This document shows positions 26,106-35,900 of a stretch of 64,000 bases of DNA, piece by piece. The DNA is from Pseudohongiella sp. (GTDB lineage Bacteria; Pseudomonadota; Gammaproteobacteria; Pseudomonadales; Pseudohongiellaceae). The notes beneath the pieces were generated by a model. It was not told the origin of the DNA. It was given only the letters and a program-made list of their open reading frames with translations, and made no database searches. The DNA lies in the NCBI GenBank assembly GCA_030651695.1, contig JAUSCD010000029.1:372001-436000 (forward strand), in the 5' to 3' direction. The translations under genes and the position numbers were made by a program. Position 1 is the first letter of the stretch, and each line of letters opens with the position of its first letter.

Positions 26106-28376
26106 TCAGCGGGCGGCGGGCGCCTCCAGCCAGTCCGGAAAAATATCACGCGCAAAGGGTGGCAAAGACGCCATAATCGATTTGCCATAAAATTTGCTGA
26201 CCAGACGCTCGTCGAACAGTGTAATCCGTCCGGTATCAGTTTCACTACGCAACAGCCTCCCTGCGGCCTGAACCAACCGGAAAGATGCCTCCGGCACAGA
26301 TAATGTCATAAACGGATTTTTGCCTTGCTGCTCGATCCACTGCGCCAGTGTTGCCTCTATAGGATCATTGGGTACAGAAAAGGGAATTTTTGCAATCAGC
26401 ACGTGTTTACAGTAACTGCCCGGCAAGTCTACCCCTTCCGCAAAACTGGCGAGACCAAAAATCACACTGGGCTTTCCGGCATCTACCTTTTCACGATGCA
26501 GCTCCAATAGCTGCGCCTTCTGGTAATCATCCTGGCACAAAATGCGCTGACGCCACTCATCAGGCATGGATTCCAGTACATCCAGCATCTGCCGTCGCGA
26601 ACTGAACAACATCAAGGATGCTTCGTCAGGACTTAAAACTTTCGGCAGCAACTGAATGATTGCCGAAGTATGAGCTTTGACATCACCCGGGTCACAATTC
26701 AGCCGCGGAATTATCAGAGTTGCCGCGTTCGCATAATCGAATGGACTGTTGATGCGATGGTAAGCCGTGTGAGAAGGCAACCCGGCGCGCATCGCAAGAA
26801 CGTCAAAAGTACCCAGCGCGGACAATGTAGCCGAGGTCAGGACCGCGCCGGCACAACGCTGCCAAAGATGCTCAATCAGTGTCTGCGCAGCAAGAACAGG
26901 ACTGCAACTCAGCACCAGATCTGTCGGCTCCTGCGCGCCTGAACCGGAACCAGTGCGACGGTTATCGCTATCGGCTCCATATGCTGCACTTAACCAGCGG
27001 GCTGATGGTGCTTCACCCGGTTGGTCTGTGCGTGCAAAGGCTTGCCAGAGTTTCTCGTTAGCCTCCGCCCTGCTCACCATACTGCCCACAACAGGGAACC
27101 ATAATTCTGCCTGTTGTCTGGCTGGCAGTGTTTCAGCGTCCTCCATCAATCGCCGCAAAATGGTGCTGACTTCACGTAGCGAGCGGCTAAGCGTAGTAAA
27201 TCGGGACGCCAGTTGCCGTGACTGTTCCTTTAGCTCATCGGGTACAATACCCAGTTCAAACGTCAGGGTTTCGTGACTCTCCTTGGCCTGATTGTCCTGG
27301 GCTCTGCCGCTTGATTGAACCGCTTTTTCTGCGTACATAGGCTCCAGAATCATCAATGCTGAGCTCATGTCCTCTGACAACCCTCGTATCAGCGATTCGA
27401 TATCTGCGCATTCACGCTTGATCACACCGTTGTCCTGAACCCGTGTATCGGCAACCAGCTTGTTCAGTTGACGCAAAGAGGTCTCGAGCCAGCTCAAAGT
27501 GCCACGCAGCCGTGTGTTTGAAGAGAAGTGTTGATTGGTTTTCGCTGGCAGATGATGGGCTTCGTCAAATATGTAAATCGTGTCCTGAGGGTCGGGCAAA
27601 ATCACCCCGCCACCAAGTGCCAGATCTACCAGTACCAAATCGTGGTTGGCGATAACACAATCCACTTTCTGCACCTGCTCGCGCGCCTGGTAAAAGAAAC
27701 AACGGCTGAAGTTGCTACATTTCTGCCCGGCGCATTGGCCTGCCTCGACTGTTACCGGCGACCAGTCCCTGTCGCTGATGATGCCGCGCCAGTCGTCACG
27801 ATCCCCCTGCCACTTGCCTGCCCCGATCTGCTCCAGCATATCTTCGTAGAGCGCAGTATTACCCTGCCCCTGATCACCCAACACTTCTCCGAAAAGTTCC
27901 AGCATGGCATCCGCGCTGGCGTTCCCCCGCAGCAACTGGTCCAGCCGCGACAGACAAAGATATCGGCCACGTCCTTTCGCCAATACATAACTGAAAGATA
28001 AACCACTATGAGCCAATATATCGGGCAGATCACGCAGTGTGACCTGCTCCTGCAGGGCCACGGTTGCTGTGGCCAGAACCACTTTTTTGCCGAGATGACG
28101 GGCAAGCGGCAAGGTGCCTAACACATATGCCAGTGTCTTGCCCGTACCGGTGCCAGCCTCAATAACAACAATCGGCCCGCTGGTGTTAACCAGGCCATCA
28201 ACTGCTGTATCAACTTCGTGATTGTCACCCATATCAGGTATTGCTTCGATACCCGATAGCGCCTTGGCTATTTCAGCAATCATCACCCGCTGGCCGCTCC
28301 GCGGGCGTAGCGACTTTTTAGCCAGTATTTGCTTGTAGGCGTGTTGTATCTCATCCTTGACCAGATCGGAAAGCAT
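26106..28376 (-). CDS. dinG: DinG-family ATP-dependent DNA helicase
   Basis: XPD/Rad3-like superfamily 2 helicase, 756 residues, expected to unwind R-loops and repair intermediates 5' to 3'. Walker A is in VIEAGTGTGKTLAYVLG (about 74-90) and the DEAH box in IYIFDEAHHLP. Four Cys for the Fe-S cluster are present (GRYLCLSRL and GQCAGQKCSNFSRC). The last helicase motif shows LVQAAGRLLRSETDTGRI. The length fits Pseudomonas-type DinG. No LexA box was recognised upstream. Confidence 0.94.
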   Translation of the reverse strand: MLSDLVKDEIQHAYKQILAKKSLRPRSGQRVMIAEIAKALSGIEAIPDMGDNHEVDTAVDGLVNTSGPIVVIEAGTGTGKTLAYVLGTLPLARHLGKKVVLATATVALQEQVTLRDLPDILAHSGLSFSYVLAKGRGRYLCLSRLDQLLRGNASADAMLELFGEVLGDQGQGNTALYEDMLEQIGAGKWQGDRDDWRGIISDRDWSPVTVEAGQCAGQKCSNFSRCFFYQAREQVQKVDCVIANHDLVLVDLALGGGVILPDPQDTIYIFDEAHHLPAKTNQHFSSNTRLRGTLSWLETSLRQLNKLVADTRVQDNGVIKRECADIESLIRGLSEDMSSALMILEPMYAEKAVQSSGRAQDNQAKESHETLTFELGIVPDELKEQSRQLASRFTTLSRSLREVSTILRRLMEDAETLPARQQAELWFPVVGSMVSRAEANEKLWQAFARTDQPGEAPSARWLSAAYGADSDNRRTGSGSGAQEPTDLVLSCSPVLAAQTLIEHLWQRCAGAVLTSATLSALGTFDVLAMRAGLPSHTAYHRINSPFDYANAATLIIPRLNCDPGDVKAHTSAIIQLLPKVLSPDEASLMLFSSRRQMLDVLESMPDEWRQRILCQDDYQKAQLLELHREKVDAGKPSVIFGLASFAEGVDLPGSYCKHVLIAKIPFSVPNDPIEATLAQWIEQQGKNPFMTLSVPEASFRLVQAAGRLLRSETDTGRITLFDERLVSKFYGKSIMASLPPFARDIFPDWLEAPAAR

Positions 28377-28479
28377 AGCTGCGGACCTTGAATCGCGTTG
28401 AAGGTGTCTGTAAAGACTCTGCTGTGATTATAGCACCCGTCTGCTATGATACGTGGCCGATCAGGGAGAGCAGTGATTT

Positions 28480-30576
28480 ATGACTTCTTCGACTACACCC
28501 AAGACACAAGAACCAACCACAAATTCAGACGCTGATGTCATTTCACCAGAGCTGGTCGCCACTGCGACACAAGCCCAGGAAAATGCAGATTCTGCCGCAA
28601 TGACGCCTGATACGGCCGCAGCAGTGCAGACTGATGAAAATCAAGGCATTGAAGTGAATGCCGGCAATGCTGCTAACGAAGCTGACTCACCAAGCAGCGA
28701 TGGAACCGTGACTGAAGCACCAGATTCTGCTTCTGCGCAAGAAAAACGCCCCGCTGACAAACGCAGTGAGAAAGAAAAACTTCAGAGCGCAATCCACGGC
28801 ACTTCTTACAAAGATCAGCCTACTCTGCTCGCATTACAAAAGCGTCTTGAGCGCCTTGCGCTTGATAACAGTACCGACAGCCCCGAAGAGCTGGCAGCGT
28901 TAACAGCCATTCTCGAGCAGCGCCTGAGCGAACACGCTAACTGGCAAAAGAAACTGGTTCATGAAATCGAAACCAGTATCACACAGGTCACAACGCGGAT
29001 CAGCGACGGCAAGGTCACCGAAGCACAAAGCCAACTGGATCGCAGCCAGAGTCAGTTACGTAAAATCGATGCCGAAGAGCAAGCCCGTCTGCAGGCTTTG
29101 ATCACACCATTAAAGGAAGAACTGTCCAAGCTGCTCGATTGGAAAAAATTTGCGTCTTCCGAGAAGAAAAAAGAACTGATAGGCAAAATGCAGGCGCTGG
29201 TGGACGACAGCACCGCACCAGCTCAAAAAGCCAAGCTGATCCGCGCATTGCAGGATGAATGGAAAACACTCGGACACTCTGATGACAACGATGCACTATG
29301 GGTACAATTCAGCGAATTGGCTCGTGTAGCGTTTGAACCTTGCAAGGCCTATTTTAAAGAACGCAAAGACAAACAAGCTGGAAATCTGATCGCCCGCAAC
29401 AACATTTGTGAGCAGCTTGAAGCCTATGCCGCAACTCTGGCTGATACTGCGCACAATACTCCGGTCAATCTTAATGAACTGACCCGCCTGGAGAACCAGG
29501 CACGGGATGACTGGAAGAAATATGCACCAGTAGCGCAGAATAAAATCAACGCTTTGCAGAGCAGATTTAACGCAGTCCTGACCACGCTCAAGCAGCATCG
29601 CAGACATGCCATGCAATCCCACAATGCCGCCAAACTGGCGTTGATTGAACAGGCAAAAGCACTGGTCAGTCATGATGATCTATCTGCAGCAATTCAGCAG
29701 GCCAAATCCTTGCAGCAGCAATGGAAAGAGCTTGGACCGGGTTCTTTTAAAGACGACAGGAAACTTTGGACAGATTTTCGTGCAGCGTGTGATGCCCTGT
29801 TTGCTCGTCGCGAAGAAGCCGGCAAAGAAAGACGCCAACATGGCCAACAGGCATCTTCCTCCGCAAGTTCAGCAGCCAGAGATGTGCTGAAAAAAGCCAG
29901 CGCCCTGCTGAGTCTCGATGATGAAGCTTTCAGTGAATCAAAGGCAACATTCGCGGCGCTCAGCAACGAGTTCAGAGACGCACTGACACCCGACCTTAAA
30001 AACGAACGCAAGGCCCTGCAGGACCAGTTCAGCAAGATATCGCGCCAATACGATGCCCGCTTGCGTGCAACTCCCGACAAAAAGACTTTGCAGTTATTAC
30101 AGCAGGTACAGGCACAAGCCAGTTTCTGCCGCGAACTGGAAGAAAAACTGCTTTCCGGCGCAGCACAGACTGAATCAGCTGAGCAACTGGAACAGAGCTG
30201 GCAGGACTTTGAGAAAGTCAGCGAAGAAAATCTGGATCAGATTCTCAAAAAACGTTTCCGTCAACTCGTGCAAAACATCAATGACGGAAAATCACTGACT
30301 GCGCTGACAGAAAAACTGGAACTACGCGGCAGAGAGCTTTGTGTTGAAGCAGAAATCATGCTTGGTGCGGAAACCCCGGCTGCAGACAAAGCCATCCGTA
30401 TGCAGCAGCAGTTGAACCAGTTGCAGCGTGGCCTTGGCCGTATGCCACCGAGTCAGAAAGAAAAAATCCAGCGCCTTCAAAGCATGGAGCTTGAACTGAC
30501 AGCAATGGGGCCGTTGCAAGCCGTCAGCAGATCAAGCCTTGAGAACAGACTGCAACAGTTAAAACAGAAGCTCTAG
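28480..30576 (+). CDS. DUF349 domain-containing protein
   Basis: Hydrophilic 698-residue protein. The first 100 residues are acidic, Ala/Thr-rich and probably disordered; a basic KRPADKRSEKEKLQ hinge follows. From about residue 145 on it is almost wholly helical, with repeated W-K patterns (DWKKFASSEKKKEL, EWKTLG, DDWKKYAPVAQ, QWKELGPGSFKDDRKLWTDFRAACDALF) typical of DUF349 repeats. No catalytic motif is visible. DUF349 proteins are widespread in gammaproteobacteria with unclear function; a nucleic-acid or ribosome-associated role has been suggested, which I cannot test here. Divergent from dinG. Confidence 0.8.
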   Translation: MTSSTTPKTQEPTTNSDADVISPELVATATQAQENADSAAMTPDTAAAVQTDENQGIEVNAGNAANEADSPSSDGTVTEAPDSASAQEKRPADKRSEKEKLQSAIHGTSYKDQPTLLALQKRLERLALDNSTDSPEELAALTAILEQRLSEHANWQKKLVHEIETSITQVTTRISDGKVTEAQSQLDRSQSQLRKIDAEEQARLQALITPLKEELSKLLDWKKFASSEKKKELIGKMQALVDDSTAPAQKAKLIRALQDEWKTLGHSDDNDALWVQFSELARVAFEPCKAYFKERKDKQAGNLIARNNICEQLEAYAATLADTAHNTPVNLNELTRLENQARDDWKKYAPVAQNKINALQSRFNAVLTTLKQHRRHAMQSHNAAKLALIEQAKALVSHDDLSAAIQQAKSLQQQWKELGPGSFKDDRKLWTDFRAACDALFARREEAGKERRQHGQQASSSASSAARDVLKKASALLSLDDEAFSESKATFAALSNEFRDALTPDLKNERKALQDQFSKISRQYDARLRATPDKKTLQLLQQVQAQASFCRELEEKLLSGAAQTESAEQLEQSWQDFEKVSEENLDQILKKRFRQLVQNINDGKSLTALTEKLELRGRELCVEAEIMLGAETPAADKAIRMQQQLNQLQRGLGRMPPSQKEKIQRLQSMELELTAMGPLQAVSRSSLENRLQQLKQKL

Positions 30577-30608
30577 ACTGAATTACAGACTTTTTCTCAA
30601 ACAACCGC

Positions 30609-31844
30609 TCACTTGTCAGTCGGTTGCGCGTCTTGCGCAACCGCAGTAGTTTCCGCAGCGTCGATTTCCGGAACAGCAAAAGGGTCCCGGGAGCCTAGGG
30701 CATAACGACTGATGACGGGATTGGCATACATCCGCAAGACATATAGCCTGACATTTACGTCCAGTGCTTCCAGTCTTTGATCAAACTTTGCCTGTAAATC
30801 AGCGTCAGGTACAAAAGCTGAAAGCAGCTTTTCGCCGTCCGCATCCAGCTCCGGCACATAATCCGGATCCTGCTTTCGCAGTGCCTGAAGCGCCATCAAA
30901 TTGGTCTGCTGCATACGGTAGTTGTGAATAACCTGCTGATCGATCAGTGATGCGATGTCATCATCATCCTGAGTATCCAGCTTTAATTCCTGACCAAACG
31001 CCACATGAACATGGCCTTTGAACCCGACCATGCCGGTGACGATGCTGGTGATGTCACTTTGCTCATCTTTTTGGTAACTGCCCAACTCTTTTTTCTGGTA
31101 TAGCTCACTACCCTTAAGCCCGTCACAGGGATCGAATTCATAGGAAATCGAAACCGGAACAATGTGCAAAGGTTTCAGAGCATCCGCCAGAGATTCAGGA
31201 CGACGTGCCATACCCAGCATTTTCAACAAGGCCGTGTCAGTACGATCAACACCATCCTTGGCCCTGCCTTCGCGTTGGGCAATCCAGACATTTTTCATGC
31301 CGGACACACAATGATGGATATACTCCGACAACTGTTTTGATGACTTGAGCAACTCCCGCCCTTTTAGTGAGCGCTTTACGATAAAACTTTTGTTCAGGCG
31401 CATCAGGTCGGTAACAAATGGCCGCTTCAGCAGATTGTCTCCAATCGCAATATACAGCGTGTCAAAACCAGCGTGGTACAACATGTAATTAACAAACGCC
31501 GGATCCATGGCAATATCACGATGATTGCTGATGAACAAATAGGACTTTTCTTTAGAGAGATTTTCCAGACCGCTGTTTGTTAATGTTGACGTTGTGCGCT
31601 CAATCATTTCATCCATATAAACTGCAATCACTGCCTGCATGGATTTGACGCTGTTGACATTTTTTAACTGCGCGGTCAGTTTTCTTCTGGCAGCCCAGCA
31701 CAACAAGGACGGAACCCAGCGATAGACCCGTGGATAACTGAAGCTGGCGATACTCCGGATGAATTCCTGATTGCCAAGCAGAGAATCGAGTACGGGACGG
31801 ATTTCATCGTCGTTGTAAGGCCTGATGTCCTTGAATGGATCCAT
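30609..31844 (-). CDS. PlsC-like acyltransferase
   Basis: Glycerolipid acyltransferase family protein of 411 residues. It has a variant of the HX4D motif, NHRDIAMDPAF (about 111-121), an FIVKRSLKGRE stretch and the EGxR-like QREGRAKDG (about 196-204). No clear transmembrane helix is seen apart from a moderately hydrophobic start. The substrate is probably an acyl-ACP or acyl-CoA and a lysophospholipid-like acceptor, but this is not the standard PlsB or PlsC. Convergent with the DUF349 gene with a 32-base gap. Confidence 0.82.
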   Translation of the reverse strand: MDPFKDIRPYNDDEIRPVLDSLLGNQEFIRSIASFSYPRVYRWVPSLLCWAARRKLTAQLKNVNSVKSMQAVIAVYMDEMIERTTSTLTNSGLENLSKEKSYLFISNHRDIAMDPAFVNYMLYHAGFDTLYIAIGDNLLKRPFVTDLMRLNKSFIVKRSLKGRELLKSSKQLSEYIHHCVSGMKNVWIAQREGRAKDGVDRTDTALLKMLGMARRPESLADALKPLHIVPVSISYEFDPCDGLKGSELYQKKELGSYQKDEQSDITSIVTGMVGFKGHVHVAFGQELKLDTQDDDDIASLIDQQVIHNYRMQQTNLMALQALRKQDPDYVPELDADGEKLLSAFVPDADLQAKFDQRLEALDVNVRLYVLRMYANPVISRYALGSRDPFAVPEIDAAETTAVAQDAQPTDK

Positions 31845-31943
31845 GTTTAAACCAGTCTGGGTATGCTGAAAGATGAATAGTTGTCAGCGGTTTGCTGAGT
31901 GCGCGCGATTCTACCGGCTTTGCCAGGCGCAGGCAAACCAGGG

Positions 31944-33431
31944 TCAGACCACTCCAGACCACTGTTGTAATGTCTGCAGCCACTGCTCCAGCTCATCAAG
32001 TATATGCTGGCTGGAGGCATCCGGATTCAGTTCGCGCTCCTGCTTTATCAGCAGGCGGCAGCCTGGCAGATTCAGTTGGGACGGTTTAATTGATGTTACA
32101 CCGCAATCTTCGCCTGAATTCAGACACTGCTGGATACAGAACAGTTTCCAACGTTGCAACTCTTCTGCGGACAATGTTGCGGGAAAGTTTCTGGCACGAT
32201 AACGGAATAGCATTTCGGGCAGGCGCGGATCGCGCCCCTGGGCACACAGATTGTCAAACTGGCCAGCCAGCTCGCTACCTGACATCTGACGTAATTGTGT
32301 CATCAGACGTTTATCAGCATCTGCGAAGAAACCGCCACCATAAAGCATGTTATCAGGATCTGTACCATTCTCTCTGGTACCGGTTTTATTGCGGTACGCC
32401 AGCACCAGCGATTGCACAAAGTTCTTATTGCTTCTGATCAACTCCCAGTGCCGTCGCGCCTTGGCAGTATCAATCCCCAGGCTTTGCTGTTTTTCCACGT
32501 CCAATACCGACAACGGAGCAATGACCGGGCAACGGTTGCTGTGCAGTACATTTACCGGCAGTCTGCTTTCTCCTTCAGGCAAGTCCGTCTGTGCTACAAA
32601 TAATCTTTGCTGTAACTGCTCTGCAGACATATCCAACCACGGTGACGGATCTATGCCAAGATTGAACATCAATACACCATTGGACTCCAGCGGATGTGCT
32701 GCAAGAGGCATCACCAACGCGACGCATGAGTTTTTTGCCGGATAAATGGCTGAAATATGCAGCAATGGCTTTTGCTCCTGCAGATTGATCAAGGCGTGAA
32801 CGCGATGCTTGCTGCGCAAATCAAAAACAAAATCATATAGTTTGGGTTGAGCTTCCTTGACCATTTTTGCCAGTGCGATCGTTGCCCTGACGTCAGACAA
32901 CGCGTCGTGGGCATCGGCGTGCACCAGATTATTGGACCTGCTCAACAGTTCCAGCCTGAAAACGGGCGATCCATCATCCAGTCGTGGCCAATTTATGCCT
33001 TCAGGGCGCACCGCATGACACAGGCGAACCATGTCGATAATGTCCCAACGGCTGTTACCGTTTTTCCATTCCCGCTCATAGGGGTCATAAAAATTGCGAT
33101 ACAGGAGTTGTCTGCTCAGTTCATCATCAAAACGAATGTTGTTGTATCCGGCTACGCAGGTCTGCGGTTTGCTGAATTGGTCGTGAATAAGTCGAACAAA
33201 CTCAGCTTCCGGCAGCCCATGTGACTGCGCATATTGCGGCGTAATACCGGTGATCAGACAGGCTTTGGGATGCGGCAGACGGTCAACCGGAGATTGGCAA
33301 TAGATCATCAGGGGCGCATCAATCTCATTGAGATCAGGATCAGTTCTTACACCGGCAAACTGTGATGCTCTGTCCTGACGCGGATCAGCGCCCCAAGCCT
33401 CGTAGTCATGCCAGTAAATGCTTGTTGTCAT
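31944..33431 (-). CDS. sbcB: Exodeoxyribonuclease I
   Basis: Single-strand 3'-5' DNA exonuclease used in recombination and mismatch repair. The 495-residue length is near E. coli ExoI (475). The DEDDh nuclease domain has IYWHDYEAWGADP (first acidic pair, DYE), AGYNNIRFDDELSRQLLYRNFYDPYEREW (second Asp region) and HDALSDVRATIALAK (His and last Asp). The rest matches the SH3-like and helical ExoI C-terminus. It stands alone, divergent from pyrB. Confidence 0.93.
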   Translation of the reverse strand: MTTSIYWHDYEAWGADPRQDRASQFAGVRTDPDLNEIDAPLMIYCQSPVDRLPHPKACLITGITPQYAQSHGLPEAEFVRLIHDQFSKPQTCVAGYNNIRFDDELSRQLLYRNFYDPYEREWKNGNSRWDIIDMVRLCHAVRPEGINWPRLDDGSPVFRLELLSRSNNLVHADAHDALSDVRATIALAKMVKEAQPKLYDFVFDLRSKHRVHALINLQEQKPLLHISAIYPAKNSCVALVMPLAAHPLESNGVLMFNLGIDPSPWLDMSAEQLQQRLFVAQTDLPEGESRLPVNVLHSNRCPVIAPLSVLDVEKQQSLGIDTAKARRHWELIRSNKNFVQSLVLAYRNKTGTRENGTDPDNMLYGGGFFADADKRLMTQLRQMSGSELAGQFDNLCAQGRDPRLPEMLFRYRARNFPATLSAEELQRWKLFCIQQCLNSGEDCGVTSIKPSQLNLPGCRLLIKQERELNPDASSQHILDELEQWLQTLQQWSGVV

Positions 33432-33580
33432 GCCGCCTCTGTCGTTGAATCATGGCCGTCTGAATCTCGCAGGACTATAACATATTCAGCCACGAGCCTG
33501 ATCTGTAGTAACATTCGCACCCAGTGCCAACCGTCAGCACCAGTAGAAAACAGGCCAACCCTTTTTACAGGATGTCATCT

Positions 33581-34594
33581 ATGCATTTCCCCGGAGCCCA
33601 TATACTCAGTGTCACCCAGTTTGAACGCCCGGATGTAGACCGGATCTTTCAGGTGGCGGACAGTATGAGGCCTTATGCCCATCGGGAACGCATGACCAAA
33701 GTGCTTGACGGCGCCATCCTTGGCAATATGTTTTTTGAGCCCAGCACCCGCACACGTGTCAGTTTTGGCTGTGCATTTAACCTGTTGGGTGGCGAAGTGC
33801 GCGAGACCACCGACATCAAGGCCAGTTCACTGACTAAGGGTGAGTCCTTGTATGATACCGGTCGGGTGATGAGCGGCTACAGCGACATAATTGTGATGCG
33901 CCACCCACAAGGCGGCTCTGTAGCCGAATTCTCCAGGGCCAGCCGCGTTCCTGTACTGAATGCCGGAGATGGACCTAACGAGCATCCCAGCCAGGCCCTG
34001 CTAGACCTTTACACCATCAAAAAAGAACTGAAGTCGCGAGACCAGGGTATAGATGGGATGCACATCGCCATGATTGGTGATCTCAAACATGGCCGCACGG
34101 TGCACTCACTTTCTCAATTGGTAAGCCTGTATTCAAAAATTCGTTTTACATTGATCTCTCCCAAAGAACTGCGCATGCCGGAGGATATTGTCGAGGAGTT
34201 GCGAGCTCGCGGACATCAGGTTGTTGAGACCGAAGACATGGAACAGGGTCTGGACAGCAATGATATTGTGTATCTGACACGTATACAGGAAGAACGTTTT
34301 ACCAGCAAAATGGAAGCGGATATCTATCGTGGACGCTTCCGTCTGAATCAGGCGATTTATACACGTTATTGCCGCCCCAACACCGTTATCATGCATCCAC
34401 TGCCGCGCGATTCCCGTGAAGATGCCAACGAACTGGACAATGATCTTAATCAGCACCCCAGTCTGGCAATTTTCCGCCAGACCGACAACGGCGTGCTTGT
34501 GCGTATGGCCTTGTTTGCGCTGAGCCTGGATGTGTGTGACCAGATAGATAAGAGTTCGCGCGAGGTCAACTGGTATACCGAACGCCGTTTCTGA
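33581..34594 (+). CDS. pyrB: Aspartate carbamoyltransferase, catalytic chain
   Basis: First committed enzyme of pyrimidine synthesis. The product (337 residues) has the carbamoyl-phosphate loop [12 protein letters not shown] (about 50-61), the Lys loop ASSLTKGESLYDT, and HPSQALLDLYTI. The RMALFALSLD C-terminus fits the family. I place the start at ATG 33581 because AGGA lies eight bases upstream; ATG 33572 is the alternative. Neither a regulatory pyrI nor the inactive dihydroorotase partner pyrC' follows; pilU is next, 14 bases on. Confidence 0.95.
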   Translation: MHFPGAHILSVTQFERPDVDRIFQVADSMRPYAHRERMTKVLDGAILGNMFFEPSTRTRVSFGCAFNLLGGEVRETTDIKASSLTKGESLYDTGRVMSGYSDIIVMRHPQGGSVAEFSRASRVPVLNAGDGPNEHPSQALLDLYTIKKELKSRDQGIDGMHIAMIGDLKHGRTVHSLSQLVSLYSKIRFTLISPKELRMPEDIVEELRARGHQVVETEDMEQGLDSNDIVYLTRIQEERFTSKMEADIYRGRFRLNQAIYTRYCRPNTVIMHPLPRDSREDANELDNDLNQHPSLAIFRQTDNGVLVRMALFALSLDVCDQIDKSSREVNWYTERRF

Positions 34595-34608
34595 CCGGAC
34601 TAAAAAAT

Positions 34609-35724
34609 ATGGGTTTCAAAGATCTTCTGAAAATAATGATAAGCAAGGAAGGTTCTGATTTATTCCTGACTGCTGATGCACCGCCCAGTATCAAGGCCTT
34701 CGGCCACATGCTGGCATTGGGGTCACAAGTTTTACCTGCAGGCACTGTCGAGAAAATTGCTGCACAGATCATGTCACCTGATCAGGCCAAAGCCTTTGAA
34801 AAGGACCCGGAGTTGAATCTCGCCTTGTCCGAGCCTGATGTTGGCCGTTTCCGGGTAAATATTTTCCGTCAGCGCGGCCAAATGGCGATGGTAGTGCGTC
34901 ATATAAAAACCGACATACCCAGTTGTGAACAACTCAGCCTGCCTGACACACTCAAACAGTTGGTCATGCAAAAACGCGGACTTGTGATGTTTGTTGGCGG
35001 CACCGGTTCAGGCAAATCAACGTCACTTGCTGCGCTGCTCGACTACCGCAATCAGAACTTCGACGGACATATCATTACGATTGAGGATCCTATCGAGTTT
35101 ATTCATCCTCATAAAAAATCCATCGTCAGTCAGCGTGAAGTGGGTGTTGATACTGTAAGTTATGAAGCCGCACTCAAGAACACCCTCAGGCAGGCGCCCG
35201 ATGTCATTCTGATCGGAGAAATCCGTAGCCAGGAGACCATGGAACACGCCCTCGCCTTTGCCGAAACCGGTCACCTTTGCCTGTCAACACTGCACGCCAA
35301 CAACGCCAACCAAGCTCTGGATCGCATCATCAACTTTTTCCCGGAAGAGCGCCATAAACAACTTTTTATGGATCTGTCACTCAATCTGAGAGGACTGGTA
35401 TCACAACGTCTGGTACCGTCGGTAGACGGCAAACGCGCAGCCGCCTTCGAGATATTACTCGGCACACCACGCGTATGTGATCTGATCAAACAGGGCAAAG
35501 TAGACGAAATCAAAGAGGTGATGGAAAAATCGCAGGACCAGGGCATGATGACCTTCGACTCAGCTCTGTACCAGTTACACCTTGCAGGACGCATCACCGA
35601 AGAAGAAGCACTTAAAAACGCCGACTCACGCAATAACCTCAGACTAAAAATTCAATTATCCGACGGCCCCAACGCTGCATCAGAAGATAAGTTCACCGGA
35701 CTTTCCCTGAGCCCAAAAGATTAA
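34609..35724 (+). CDS. pilU: Type IV pilus retraction ATPase PilU
   Basis: Hexameric AAA+ motor that assists PilT in pilus retraction. The 371-residue product begins MGFKDLLKIMISKEGSDLFL and has Walker A GGTGSGKSTS (about 130-139), the Asp box HIITIEDPIEF, Walker B PDVILIGEIRS and the His box HLCLSTLHANNANQ. Length and the N-terminal DLFLTADAPPSIKAFG favour PilU over the shorter PilT. No pilT is adjacent; it follows pyrB closely and may be transcribed from it. Confidence 0.92.
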   Translation: MGFKDLLKIMISKEGSDLFLTADAPPSIKAFGHMLALGSQVLPAGTVEKIAAQIMSPDQAKAFEKDPELNLALSEPDVGRFRVNIFRQRGQMAMVVRHIKTDIPSCEQLSLPDTLKQLVMQKRGLVMFVGGTGSGKSTSLAALLDYRNQNFDGHIITIEDPIEFIHPHKKSIVSQREVGVDTVSYEAALKNTLRQAPDVILIGEIRSQETMEHALAFAETGHLCLSTLHANNANQALDRIINFFPEERHKQLFMDLSLNLRGLVSQRLVPSVDGKRAAAFEILLGTPRVCDLIKQGKVDEIKEVMEKSQDQGMMTFDSALYQLHLAGRITEEEALKNADSRNNLRLKIQLSDGPNAASEDKFTGLSLSPKD

Positions 35725-35756
35725 AACAGATATTCGCTGGCACCGGCCTAGTCGGG

Positions 35757-35863
35757 CCAGTGGCGGGAGTTGGTTTGAGGAGCGTAGGCGACCAGGACGG
35801 TCGCCTCCGAGCCCTACAGGGATGTATTCACGGGCGTCTCCGCAAACCAACTCCCGCCGCTGG
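35757..35863. repeat. Structured intergenic repeat with 21-base inverted arms
   Basis: Arms 35757-35777 and 35843-35863 are inverted copies with one mismatch (core GGCGGGAGTTGGTTTG / CAAACCAACTCCCGCC). The 65-base loop holds a second hairpin, AGGCGACC-AGGAC-GGTCGCCT (35786-35806), and the short palindrome CCCTACAGGG. It lies between the convergent pilU and acyl-CoA dehydrogenase genes. The form is like REP/BIME-type or other dispersed gammaproteobacterial intergenic repeats; no second copy is in the window. Confidence 0.8.
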
Positions 35864-35900
35864 AACGCGCACTACGGAGTGATGTCAAAATTGGGCATTT

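Noticed and set aside
28377-28479. LexA box upstream of dinG
   Set aside because: Looked for CTGT-N8-ACAG; only partial half-sites (CTGTAAAG ... CTGCTG) are present.
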